Shown here in pieces: positions 32,162 through 43,606 of a DNA stretch of 64,000 nucleotides; the first letter of the stretch is position 1, and each line of letters starts with the position of its first letter. The DNA is from Cinnamomum chago (taxonomy: Eukaryota > Streptophyta > Magnoliopsida > Laurales > Lauraceae). The notes below the pieces were generated by a model, which was given only the letters and a program-made list of their open reading frames with translations, was not told the DNA's origin and searched no databases. The stretch is from contig CP142452.1 in the NCBI GenBank assembly GCA_038049695.1, positions 35,700,501 through 35,764,500 of the forward strand, written 5' to 3'. A program made the position numbers and the translations under genes.

Positions 32162-34377
32162 TGTAAAGTCCTAGGGATCCGAACCCTAGAGGGGGGGTGA
32201 ATAGGGTGAGCTTCATTTATGACCAATTTAGACCAATTTTAACTTCTTTAAAACAAACTAGTCACATGTGATGATTTATCATACAAGATGTGGAAGCTAC
32301 CAAAAGAATCACCACAAAGCAATCACCATCACACAAGTATTTATAGTGGTTCGGCCTCAATGCCTACGTCCACTACCGGCTTGTGATCCAACACCCCACC
32401 GGATTTCCGTTATTTATGCTTTTCAATAGGCTAAGCAATAACCTTTACAATATGCTTTCCAAGGCTAAGCAATAACCTTTACATTGATGTTTTTCAAGGC
32501 TTAACATCAACCTATACACTATGCTTTTATAGGCTAAGCAATAACCTCTTCAACCACAAGGTTGGTTATCTCTCTAATTTAGTGTCTTTAATACACTTGA
32601 TGGAGATTCAATTAAGCTCATTACAATGCCTCTTAATTAGGCGGATATGGAAGTGAAAAACTAATACACACTCACACTATGAATGCAAAGATGAAAGTAC
32701 ATGAAGTGTGTGTGTGTGGTCCTCAATCATTTTGAAAATGAAAGCTCATAAATGTATGCCTAAGGCTTTTGAAAGTTTTAGCTCAAAAACATTTATGATT
32801 GAGGAAGTAATGCAAGTCACATGTTAAAAGTAACAACTTGTTAATGATGTCAAAGATACACAAGTTGTATGAAATGAATTAGCTCTAAACATGTGGTGCA
32901 TAGGGATGTCAATCAAATCAACAATGAAGCTCAAAGCATAAAAATAGATTTGATTGAAAATAGGGGACAAATCATATGTAATTATAAATACAACTTGAAT
33001 ATGATATACCTATCAAAGTAAGGCAAGTTGTGAAACTTTAAAACAATAATACACATATGATTTGTAAAGATGTTGAATCCAAAACATAAGATACATTTGA
33101 AAGAGATTTTCTTATGATGGAAAAACAACAACCAAAGATTCAACCAAGTATATGGATCATGTTACATCTAATTTCAAAGATGTTTCCATTAACATGATCT
33201 ACTTAGATTTACCAAGGATAAAGTACTACTTGGGTTGAATCAATGGTGATGCATCCAAAACAATAGATCAATTCAAAATATAAAACATGCTAAGGATACA
33301 ACACATCATAGTTTATCATGTTACTAAAGATTTACCAATGATAAAACAAAACATGAAAATATATGATTTGTAAAGAAGTTGAGTCCAAAACATAAGATAG
33401 TTTTGAAAGTGATTTTCTTATGATGGAAAACAACAACCAAAGATTCAACCAAGTATATGGATCATGTTACATATAATTTCAAAGGTTCTTTCATTAACAT
33501 GATCTACTTAGATTTACCAATTCAAGTACTACTTGGATTGAATCATATGGTGTTGTATCCAAAACAATAAATCAACTCAAAACATAAAACATGTTAAGGA
33601 CACAACACAAACATAGTTTAACATGCTAGAAATGATTTACCAAAAATAAAACAAAGCATGAAAACATATGATTAAGGAAAGTAAAGCCTACTTGGAGATT
33701 TAACTTCATTAATCCAAGCTTTAGCTTTCCTAATGCTCCCCTTCATCCTTTGGTTCTTTTCCCTTGAATATGCCTCAAAACCTCTCAAGAAGGGCCTTAA
33801 AATTTCCAACTTTTGGCAAAGGAAAGAACTCATATATATAGCAAAAAGTGCCCAACGGCTAGTCCTCGGTCGACCTGCAAAGAGGTCTCGGTCGACCGGG
33901 ATCACACAACGGTCGGATTTCTGACTGTTGGTGCGCCAGGCCATTTCTGCCTTGCAGTGTTCCCGGTCGACCGGGACCTCTGCGCCGGTCGACCGGTGAC
34001 ACTGCTGGGGCCCCAAAAACCAACTTTTGCATGTTAACAAAGTTTTTCTTGGTGGAACTTTGGGCCATTTAATCAAGCTTAAAAACATGTTTTAAAACAT
34101 TCTAAGGGTTTTAAAACATGGAACATAAAAAGCCTAAAACATTTTGAAAGATTTAAAACTCATAGGCTAGCTTGATTTTCTAAAACTCTTTTCAAATCAA
34201 ATGCATCCAAGACTTAAAAACAAATCATGCATAAATCAAAACTTTTACAACTCTTAAAAACAATGCATGTTTAAAACAAGATTTCAAGATTTCTTAAATC
34301 AATGCATATGTGTGTAAATCAAATGATGCTAGAATGATAATGCATCCATCAAATTGCAATCTACAAAATCCCTAACA
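32162..34377 (-). repeat. Solo LTR B1 (copia, Sirevirus-like)
   Basis: 2216 bp from tgtaaagtcc to ccctaaca on the plus strand with a perfect 5-bp TSD. There is no primer-binding site, coding region or second LTR, so this is a solo LTR left by recombination. Its ends and the block tttatagtggttcggcc are shared with the copia LTR at 6090, so the parent was a related copia on the minus strand. It holds a GGTCGACC array (33860-34004) and a TATATATA at 33833-33840 on the minus strand. The 32162-34377 span has no gene. Confidence 0.9.
33860..34004. repeat. Palindrome array with four GGTCGACC sites in B1
   Basis: Sites at 33868-33875, 33890-33897, 33965-33972 and 33987-33994. The 50-bp unit is 33955-34004, from CAGTGT to ACACTG. 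The outer pair is introduced by caacggctagtcctc, as in the copia LTR. Confidence 0.9.
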
Positions 34378-34382
34378 ACCAA
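34378..34382. repeat. Target-site duplication accaa, right of B1
   Basis: Direct repeat of 32157-32161, followed by the continuation of A2 gag. Confidence 0.95.
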
Positions 34383-35483
34383 AAGCATGTTCAAGAAAAT
34401 CCTGTTGACTCAGCACCCTTCAACGCTCCAGTGGAACCCAATCGTGTTGAACCACAAGGGGCAGACGAAGAAGATGATTTGGCTCTCATGCCTGATCTTG
34501 AAGAGTATGTGAGGGTCTTACAACACCTTGCCTTAGAACAAGAGCAAGATCTTCGCGATCAAAATTCGAAACTGGAAGTCCCTGAAAATCAACAGGTACC
34601 TCCTCCCTCAACTCCTGGAAACGAAGAAAACTGCTGGATAGATGATCCTCTCACATCCGATGATGAGTTCGGCTCCCAATAGTCCACTCTGGGGTAATCT
34701 CCCATCAGGGCAACTTGCAATGCGATAGTTCAGGATGATAGCGCCTCTGAAGCATCATCTACCGAAGACATGTACTCTCCGGCTACATCTAATAGTATAT
34801 CTTCTGGAGCTACAATTTCTCAGGTGACTTCCACTAAGATAACACCTTCTCAGCCTTCGTCCCCTGAAACCGTGACGTCGCAACTCACAGCCCTTCCGAC
34901 CGATCATGCTGAAGAAACTTCAGCCAGTGAAAACCTGGTGAGTTGGTCCCATATACCTGACCTCATAAGAGATGTCTGGACGGACAAATTACTCAATGAA
35001 GGAGAAAAGTTGCTGGATGCTGTTCAGGACTTGTTCCCGGAAAATGCTCCATGTAATGCAATCACTGAGGATGGTGACTCTGCTGCAGACACATCTTCAG
35101 TAAACGAGAAGGACTAACCCTTGGATTCTAAGGACGATCTTCCAAATGAAGACCCTTCTCAAGAAGCTCTTGAAGTTGGTAGAGGTACCCGTTCTGGTCG
35201 GGATTACCACAAAAATTACAACCAATCTTCTTCTTCTTCTTCTTATGTAAATCCTTCGGGAAAAGATATTGTAAACGCCCCAAGTGGCAACAATAATGAA
35301 CATGCAGGCCTGAAAGAAGCTTTCAAGTAGGACTTGATTGAGCACTTCAAACACATACCTGCACGACTGCACATCCTTGACCTATTACGAATGTCTCAAC
35401 ACACTCGTGATAATCTCATTTCAGAACTGCAAAAGCTGAATGCGAATGTCGACAAACATGCCCCACAAGTCCTATAAATTGAA

Positions 35484-38400
35484 ATGGACCCTAGGGTCAA
35501 AAAATCGAACAGAACTAAGGGATCAGGCATTGAATGCCTCTCGGTACAGAAAGCAACAAGTGCAACCATCGCCTTCGGTAAGGATGACCTCCTACTAAGC
35601 GAGACAAAGCACAACCGACCCTTGTACTTCACAGGGTACATCAAAGAAATGCTGATACACGTAGTCCAGATCGACCCAGGGTCTGCACTCAACATCATCT
35701 CTACTTCGGCGCTTGAAGAGCTGGGCATCCCACCTAGCAAGCCGAGTCACACGTCTGTATCCATTTTTGGGTACGATGGGAGCGCTCAAAGGCTTATCGG
35801 CAAAATCATGTTCAAGTTGTAATTCAGTGATCTTATCCCTGAAGTCACTGTGTATGCAATAAGAACCCCTTCATGCTACAACATCCTTCTTAGACGTCCC
35901 TAGATACACGAGAATGGTGTCGTCCCTTCAACTCTACATCAATGCATCAAGTTTGTCGACAACGACGGCTCAATACATCGAGTGTTTGCAGGCAAAAAGC
36001 CCCTCAAAGGCAAAGAAGTCCATTTTGCATATGCTAAGATGTACAAAGATGAAAAAGAAGAAAAGGAGGAAGAAATAGCACCCTTTTGCTAAAAATCGTC
36101 AAAAAGATAAAGGCAAGGCTCCTCAGCGATCATCAGAAGAAAAACAAACATTTGGGTAAATCTGAAGAGAGAGATCCATCTCTCTTCGTTGTCTCTCTCA
36201 AATCTTCAAAACCTCTGGTCATAACAACCAAAGCAAAGAAGACAAAGCAAAAGTCTGGGGGCAAGCTTGTTGTCTCCTTCGTGTCTATCATGCAAGACAC
36301 AGATTCAGAGTCAGAGCCAGAAGACGACATATCATCAAGCCAAGCTGACACTCAGCAAGTTCAGCCTGCTCTACCTCCAATAGAGAAGCCTGCTGTCATA
36401 GAAGATCCTACGTCTGCTTCCTTTGTTGTTCCGGCAACTTCAGCAGAAGAGAAGTCAATCTTCTTCCACAGATCAGAAGCTTATTCAAATTCCATGCTTG
36501 AACCTTACCAAAACGAAGACCCCAAAATAGCAGTCCACAAACTCAATCTGCAAAAAGATATCAAGCCTGTCAAACAAGGCCAAAGAAGATTCCGTCCAGA
36601 CAAGATGGACAAAATTGAACAAGAAGTTCAAAAACTCAAAAGTGACGGCTTCATCCATGAGGAACATCATCCTGAATGGTTGGCCAATTCGTCCCCGTGA
36701 CAAAGAAAAATGGGCAGATCAGGGTCTGTATTGATTATAGAGACCTAAATGGCGCTTGCCCAAAAGATGAGTTCCCGCTCCCCATGCTAGAGGTGATGAT
36801 TGACAACACCTGTGGGTTTGAGCGAATGACATTCATGGATGGATTCTCTGGCTACAGTTAGATAAAGAGGCATCCTGAAGATGAGAAACACACATCATTT
36901 CGGACCCCATTTGGCGTGTATTGCTACACTGTCATGCCATTTGGTCTGAAAAATGCTGGTACAACATATCAGAGGGCTATGATGAAGATATTCTAAGATA
37001 TGCAGCACAAGACGGTTGAATGTTACGTTGATGACCTCGCCGTCAAAAGCAGAAGAAAATAAGACCATCTGAAAGACCTTCGGGAAGTCTTCCTCCGACT
37101 TCGCAAACACAAACTGCGAATGAATCCCCTGAAATGCTTCTTCGACGTTTCGTCGGGTAAGCTTCTCAGATTCATAGTCCGGAAAGCTGGAATAGAACTT
37201 GACCCCATCAAAGTCAAGGCTATTCTAGAAATGCCTTCTCCAAAAACCTTAAGAGAACTGAAAGGACTTCAAGGTAGATTGGCAAACATCAGACAGTTCA
37301 TCTCCAATATCTCGTGGAAATGTCGTTCCTTTTCTCGTTTGATGAAGAAAGGTGTGAACTTTGTTTGTGATGCTGAATGTGAAGCGGCATTTCAAGACAT
37401 CAAATCATACCTGACCAAACCTCCAGTGCTGGCTGCCCCAACCACTGGAAAAACCATTCATCTTGTACACAAGAGCTCTCGACCATTCCTTGGGCGCTAT
37501 GCTCGCACAAGAGAATGACGAAGGAAAAGAAGCTGCTCTATACTACCTCAGTCGTATGCTGGTAGGTGTGGAGCATCGCTACTCTCTAGTCGAGAAAAAA
37601 TATCTTACAGTGATGTTCTTCATACAAAAGCTACGTCACTACCTTCTTTCGAACACAGTTTTCCTGATTTGGAGGATCAACCTCTTAAAGGTCCTTGTCA
37701 CAAAAGCAGGTTCTCTCAATGCCCGATGGCAAAATGGTCCATCCTCCTATCACAATTTGATATCAGGTATGTACCACAAAAGGCAATCAAAGGCCAAGCT
37801 CTAGCAGACTTTCTTACAGAGCATCCGCTGCCTAAAGATTCCCCACTCAGAGATGATCTCCTAGACGAACCTGTCTACAACGTGGAGACTTTCTCACCAA
37901 ATGCCTCCTGGGACATGTACTTTGACGGTGCAACCAGGACAAATGAAAAAAGAAAGCTGATCTCAGGAATCGACATCCTCTTTGTTAGCCTCGACAAGCA
38001 CATGATTCCACATGCTTTCTCGCTACTGTAACCATGCTCAAACAATGTAGCTGAGTACCAAGCCCTGATTGTAGGATTGGAACTAGCCCTCGAATCCGGC
38101 ATCACCATGCTGGAAATCTTTAGGGACTCTCAACTGATCGTCAACCAGATGAATCAGAAATTTGAAGTCAGGAAGCTTGATCTGTTGCCTTAGTACAACA
38201 AGGCACAATGGCTTCGTCAAAGGTTTGACATCTGTCATATCACCCTTTTCCTTAGAGGTGAGAACATTCGTGCAGATGCCCTTGCCGGACTTGCTGCATC
38301 CATGGCGATCCAGGAAGGGGAAAACATGCAAATTACAGTGTGTCAAAAAACAATTCCCCCTCCTCTTAACACACACAAAGCAGTTGTTGAATGCCACCAA

Positions 38401-38593
38401 TTGGCCGGAAGTTGGATCTCTATCCTCAAACCTCCAATCGGCGACTGGAGAGATCTGTTCATTGATTACATCATGTTCGGAATCCTCCCTGAAGATCCAA
38501 AAGAACGGGTAAGCATTCAAAGATGAGCCCCAAACTTTCATTTGGATATACCTTCAAAAATGCTTTATAGAAAATCCTTCGACGGAGTACTTC
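35484..38593 (+). pseudogene. pol: A2 pol, first part: protease, reverse transcriptase, two RNase H domains
   Basis: Protease lies at 35484-35900 with VQIDPGSALNIIS near 35670. An acidic linker follows at 36086-36530. Reverse transcriptase is at 36676-37230 (RVCIDYRDLNGACPKDEFPLP, TPFGVYCYTVMPFGLKNAG, CYVDDLAVKS), with stops at 36859, near 36995 and 37060. RNase H is at 37120-37804 (YTRALDHSLGAMLAQ). The second RNase H-like domain is at 37880-38170 (WDMYFDGAT, NVAEYQALIVGLELA, DSQLIVNQMNQ). The connector toward the integrase zinc finger ends where solo LTR C inserted at 38594. The frame resumes at 54435. This would be the polymerase of element A; it is dead here. Confidence 0.85.
38589..38593. 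repeat. Target-site duplication acttc, left of LTR C
   Basis: acttc before the TG of LTR C; repeated at 41635-41639. Confidence 0.93.
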
Positions 38594-41500
38594 TGTAAGA
38601 CCCCGACCCGAGGGAACCCGAAGTCGTGTGTTAGTGCTAAGCTTGATTAGTGATTTTGGCTAAGTTGGGCTTGGAATAGCTTCTGTGTTAGTTTTGGGCA
38701 ACTTTGAATGCTTTGATAACTAGTGGGGCCCTTTGGGGCTTCCCCTTCTGACTTGGCATTTACTTAGAGGATTTTTCGGAATCTTTGGGAATCGCGTTCT
38801 TATCCCATTTCAATTTAGTGATCTCTACAACTTTCATGTTGATCCCGCTTTCATTTGAGGCCCCGATACCCGATTTACAAGCCCTAAGGGGCAAAACAAT
38901 CCTTTTACATTAAACATGTACCAAAAACTTGATATCCCCGAAACCCGCGAAACATATACTTTTTAGAAACTAGATATTTCGACGATCATTTCTTCCTGCT
39001 TCGTCAAATTCATCCGAGATCCCGAAAGAGGTGATTTCAGCCAAACAAGTTCCTTTAGTTGTGGGACCCAACTCCATTTGTTAACAAAGGGAAACCCACT
39101 CTTCATCTCATTTCATTCTTCATTGTTCCAGCACAAACCAGCAACCTAGGGTTTCTCTTACTTTTCTCTTCTTCTTCTTGCTCTCTCCATCTCCAATCCA
39201 CACTAATCTTGCACCAACATCGAAATGGAGATCGCCATCCTCTGCCTCATCTTGCAAGCTTCCTTTTGATACCTTTTGTAGAGAAATCCATCAACTTTGA
39301 GACTTCCTTTGAGCTAGCTCTTCTCATTTGAAGGTCATCCAAGTAAGTAATCTTCTTCATCTCCTAGATTAGTATTCCTCTAGGCCTTGAGAAGCTTCAT
39401 TTGTATTATTAAAAGTTCTATCCTTTTCAATCTTTGTTTGACCCATTTTAGGGTTTGTTTGTGGGGTTTTTTTTATTGTAGCTTGGAATTGAGCTTAAGA
39501 GGTGATTAGAAGCTTGGTACTGCTAGCTTGGACTTGAGGCAAGTGAATGACTAGGTGTTTTGAGTTTTAAATGGTTTGGTGAAACATTAATGGATTTTCA
39601 TGCTTTTATTGATTTTCATTGTTGAAATAAATGCTCTTGATGCATCTTGCTAGCTTCATTTAATGCATTGGAAACATGGATTTATAGTCTTTATTTCTCT
39701 AGTCTTGTGTGGTTTTATATGTGTTGGAAGGAGGGAAAAGAGGAGGACCAAGGCCACTGCAGAACAGAACCTGGGTTCTGTTCCGCAGTGTCCCCGGTCG
39801 ACCTGGCTGGGGACTGGTCGACCTGGGACACACTGACAAAAAAATACTTTGGCCATTTTAGTTACAACTCTCGGTCGACCTGGCCCATGGCCAGTCGACC
39901 GAGTACACAGGGACCAGGTCGACCTGGCCAACTGGGAAATCCCTGCTGGAATGAATTTTTACCCTGATTTCGAATGGTCTTAGGTGGGACCTTGGCTACC
40001 CTGTTTGGACTCATTGGACTATATATGAGGATGTCTTGAGCCGACACTCCTCATGGTTGGTCCGGTTGCATTGGAGTCCAATCCATTTCAATCTTAAACG
40101 GTATGGGACGACGCGATATCCTCCTTATATCTTTACGTGAAGTCTATTTCTTTGGATATCGCGAATCCTATCTCTTTCGGTGACTGAGTAGGTTGCTCGA
40201 TGCTTCCGGATTAACATCATACTTAGGATGGACTGTTTATAGTCTTGACTTTTCTATCGTAGCATCTAGTACTATCCATAAGCTCATTTTAAGTTTTGAA
40301 AATCGTAAAGTGCATAAGGAGCCCGTAATGTCTTCAAACTCAAGGAGTACCAAGTCTTTATTACAATCGACATACGGGACCCCTATTCACCTTAAATAAA
40401 TCTTGAAACCAATATTTTCCCGAAATTGTAATAGTTCATTTTATTCCTTCATTTCCAAGATTTACGTTACATGATTTGTTTTCCCTAAAGCATGATAGTT
40501 ACACTGGTAACATTTACTTGTCCCGAAGTGTATTGCCCGACATGAAATGAAAGTTATGCATTTGAGTACTCTTGCCCCGTTCATTTATTTACTTGAACTT
40601 GATGTATTTTGCATATGTCTCGATTTGCTATTTGACCTATAAGCCGGCATCACTAAGCTTGGATAACCTTGTCGGTTTGATCCACTGACTTGGAGATCCC
40701 TCTCCCGTCCCGCCAGCTGCAGTTTGGATCCCGATGCCCGGTTTATTACCGTGGTCCCGTCCCGATACCCGGTTCGCTACCGTGGTCCCGTCCCGTATAC
40801 TTATATTGTATATATGCTTTGCGTTAAATCTCCTCACCTTGTGTGACTGAGACCAACGTCCCGTTATACTTTTGTGACTTTGGTGATAGAGGACTTAGCT
40901 TTATGTGATTGCCATTTTGTCAGTTCCCGATTCCTTGGATACCTCACATGTTTTATCTTGTTTATTTGTTTTCTAGTAAATGATTTATCTTCTTTATGAG
41001 AGTTCTTGCTTAAATAGATTTCTATGCTTTTCAAGATATTTCATTATTGTATGTTGTTGTACCTTTTCACTCTCTTGCCAGACCGTCGTGTCTGACCCAT
41101 TTGCTTTGGTACTCAGGTCCCGTTGCCGGTTACCTTGAGGAGGAGCCGGAGGAGGAGGTAGGTGAACCACAGCCCTTAGTTGAGTGGCGTGCTGACGATG
41201 TCATGTAGACATCTGGTTGCTACGAGAGGCGTGACATTTTGGGGAAAACTATTTAACCATTCTTATGGGTTACTGTTTTGTTATATTGGCCTTTGTTGGC
41301 CTCAAATTTTGGGAATGTAACTAAATGATCTTTTGTTAAACTTTAACTAACTTTTGGGAACATGCTAATGATCATTGCTCATTCTGATACAATATTTCAT
41401 ACTTATGTTATTGCCTTCATGACTAGGGATAGTCTGACTATTTGATTTGCTACATGCTTCCACACTTAAAAGAAATATTCATTTATGGTCGTGATATCCT

Positions 41501-41634
41501 CACCGCGGACACCTGTGGGAAATTAAATGAATGTATGGTATTATTAAACTATTGTGGTACATCATCATCATTACATTACATTCATTGGTCCCGATCCCGG
41601 ATTAGTCCTTTGGGCCCGGTCTGGGGTCGTGACA
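38594..41634 (+). repeat. Solo LTR C (Ty3/gypsy, Tekay/Del-like)
   Basis: 3041 bp from TGTAAGACCCCGACCC to GGGGTCGTGACA with a 5-bp TSD. The ends resemble those of element E (TGTTAGACCCCGAC...GGGGTCGCGACA), so the parent was a related Tekay-like gypsy. No coding region, primer-binding site or second LTR is present. It holds a GGTCGACC array at 39786-39930, a TATATATG at 40020-40027, and a roughly 32-bp tandem duplication near 40730-40800 (cccggt...accgtggtcccgtcccg). Its backbone aligns with the partial LTR F at 61822. No gene is seen in this 3-kb stretch. Confidence 0.9.
39786..39930. repeat. Palindrome array with four GGTCGACC sites in gypsy LTR C
   Basis: Sites at 39796-39803, 39816-39823, 39873-39880 and 39917-39924. 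The 50-bp unit 39786-39835 begins CAGTGT and ends ACACTG, with the same length and plan as in the copia LTRs. Bases 39785-39803 match 33954-33972 of B1 at 18 of 19 positions. Confidence 0.9.
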
Positions 41635-41651
41635 ACTTCTACGCTGCTTGT
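41635..41651 (+). other. 17-bp remnant of A2 pol between two insertions
   Basis: acttctacgctgcttgt. It contains the right TSD of LTR C (41635-41639) and the left TSD of B2 (41647-41651). It is the only A2 sequence left between the two solo LTRs. Confidence 0.9.
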
Positions 41652-42023
41652 TGTTAGGAATTTTGTAGATTGCAATTTGATAGATGCACTATCATTCTAG
41701 CTTCATTTGATTTACACACATATGCATTGATTTAAGAATTCTTGAAATCTTGTTTTAAACATGCATTGTTTTTAAGAGTTGTAAAAGTTTCAATTTATGC
41801 ATGATTTGCTTTTAAAACTTGGATGCATTTGTTTTTTAAAAGAGTTTTTAGAAATCAAGCTAGCCTTTGGTTTTAAACTTTTGAATCATTTTAGGCTTTT
41901 TATGGTTCATGTTTTAAAACCCTTAGAATGATTTAAAACATGTTTTTAAGCTTGATTATATGGCCCAAAAAGTTCCACAAAGAAAATCTTTGAAATTTGC
42001 AAAGTTGGAATTTTTTGCCCCAG

Positions 42024-42165
42024 TAGTGTGGCCGGTCGACCGGCCCAGGGGTCCCGGTCGACCGGGAACACTGCAGGCAGAAAGTGGCCCTGATGCACCA
42101 ACGGTCAGAAATATGACCGTTGTGTGTTACCGGTCGACCGAGACCTGTTTCCAGGTCGACCGAGG
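42024..42165. repeat. Palindrome array with four GGTCGACC sites in B2
   Basis: Sites at 42034-42041, 42055-42062, 42132-42139 and 42153-42160. The 50-bp unit ends ACACTG at 42073. The inverted repeat CGGTCAgaaataTGACCG lies between the pairs. Confidence 0.9.
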
Positions 42166-42188
42166 ACTAGCCGTTGGGCACTTTTTGC

Positions 42189-42196
42189 TATAAATA
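42189..42196 (+). promoter_or_regulatory. Putative TATA box of B2
   Basis: TATAAATA about 29 bp downstream of the last GGTCGACC, the same spacing and orientation relative to the array as in B1 and the copia LTR. Confidence 0.5.
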
Positions 42197-43606
42197 TGAG
42201 TTCTTTCCTTTGCCAAAAGTAGGGAATTTTAAGGCCCTCCTTGAGGGGTTTTGAGGCAAATAGAAGGGAAAAGAACTAAGGGATGAAGGGGATCATTAGA
42301 AAAGCTAAAGCTTGGATTAATGAAGTTAAATCTCCAAGTAGGCTCTACTTTCCTTAATCATATGTTTTCATGCTTTGTTTTGTTTTTGGTAAATCATTTG
42401 TAGCATGATAAACTATGTTGTGTTGTATCCTAAACATGTTTTATGTTTTGAATTGATTTATTGTTTTGGATACATCACCATTGATTCAATCCAAGTAGTA
42501 CTTCATCTTTGGTAAATCTAAGTAGATCATGTTAAGGGAAGCATCTTTGAAATTAGATGTAACATGATCCATATACTTGGTTGAATCTTTGGTTGTTGTT
42601 TTCCATCATAAGAAAATCACTTTCAAAACTATCTTATGTTTTGGATTCAACTTCTTTACAAATCATATGTTTTCATGTTTTGTTTTATCTTTGATAAATC
42701 TTTAGTAGCATGTTAACCTATGATGTGTTGTATCCTTAGCATGTTTTATATTTTGAATTGATCTATTGTTTTGGATGCATCACCATTGGTTCAATCCAAG
42801 TAGTACTTTATTTGGTAAATCTAAGTAGATCATGTTAATGAAAGAATCTTTGAAATTATATGTAACATCATTCATATACTTGGTTGAATCTTTGGGTGTT
42901 TTTTTTCATCATAAGAAAGTCTCTTTCAAAATATATCTTATGTTGTGGATTCAACATCTTTACAAATCATATGTGAATTTGTTTTAAAGTTTTACAACTT
43001 GCTTTGCATTGATTGGTATATCATATTCAAGTTGTATTTATAATTACATATGATTTGTCCCCTTGTTTCAATCAAATCTATTTTTATGTTTTATGAGCTA
43101 CATTGTTGATTTGATTGACATCCCTATGCATCACATGTTTAGAGCTAATTAATTTAATACAACTTGTGAATCTTTGACATCATTAACAAGTTGTTACTTT
43201 TTAACATGTGACTTGCATTCTATCCTCAATCATAAATGTTTTTATGAGCTAAAACTTTCAAAAGCCTTAGGCATACATTTATGAGCTTTCATTTTCAAAA
43301 TGATTGAGGACATCACACACACACATCATGTACTTTCATCTTTGCATTCATAGTGTGAGTGTGTATTAGATTTTCATTTTCATATCCGCCTATTTTAGAG
43401 GCAAATGTAATGAGCTAAATAGAATCTCCATCAAGTGTATTATAGACACTAACTTAGTGAGATAACCAACCTTGTGGTTGAAGAGGTTATTGCTTAGCCT
43501 ATAAAAGCATAGTGTATAGGTTGATGTTGAGCCTTGAAAAACATCATTGTAAAGGTTATTGCTAAGCCTTGAAAATCATATTGTAAAGGTCATTGCTTAG
43601 CCTATT

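Larger units (their letters stand above)
29467..35483 (+). pseudogene. gag: A2 gag, degenerate and interrupted by solo LTR B1
   Basis: The ATG at 29467 opens a frame (MAASLTITFDENKYQLML) that hits TAG near 29593. Relative to A1 about 220 bp (A1 2480-2690) are missing at 29995-30005. The gag core is 30423-30857 (YTGKGSVRQHVIHF, FDWYSTLPDDS), then 31112-31435 and 31454-32160. The element is split at 32162 by B1 and resumes at 34383. The acidic C-terminal part is read at 34431-34682, 34770-35117 and 35121-35330. Comparison with A1 lets many point mutations be assigned to one copy or the other. Confidence 0.8.

Noticed and set aside
32162-34377. B1 as a complete TRIM or LARD element
   Set aside because: No internal primer-binding site, polypurine tract or second terminal repeat; the ends match copia LTR ends, so solo LTR is simpler.
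38594-41634. LTR C as a full element with a hidden internal region
   Set aside because: No coding sequence and no internal LTR boundary. Start, end and TSD fit one LTR.
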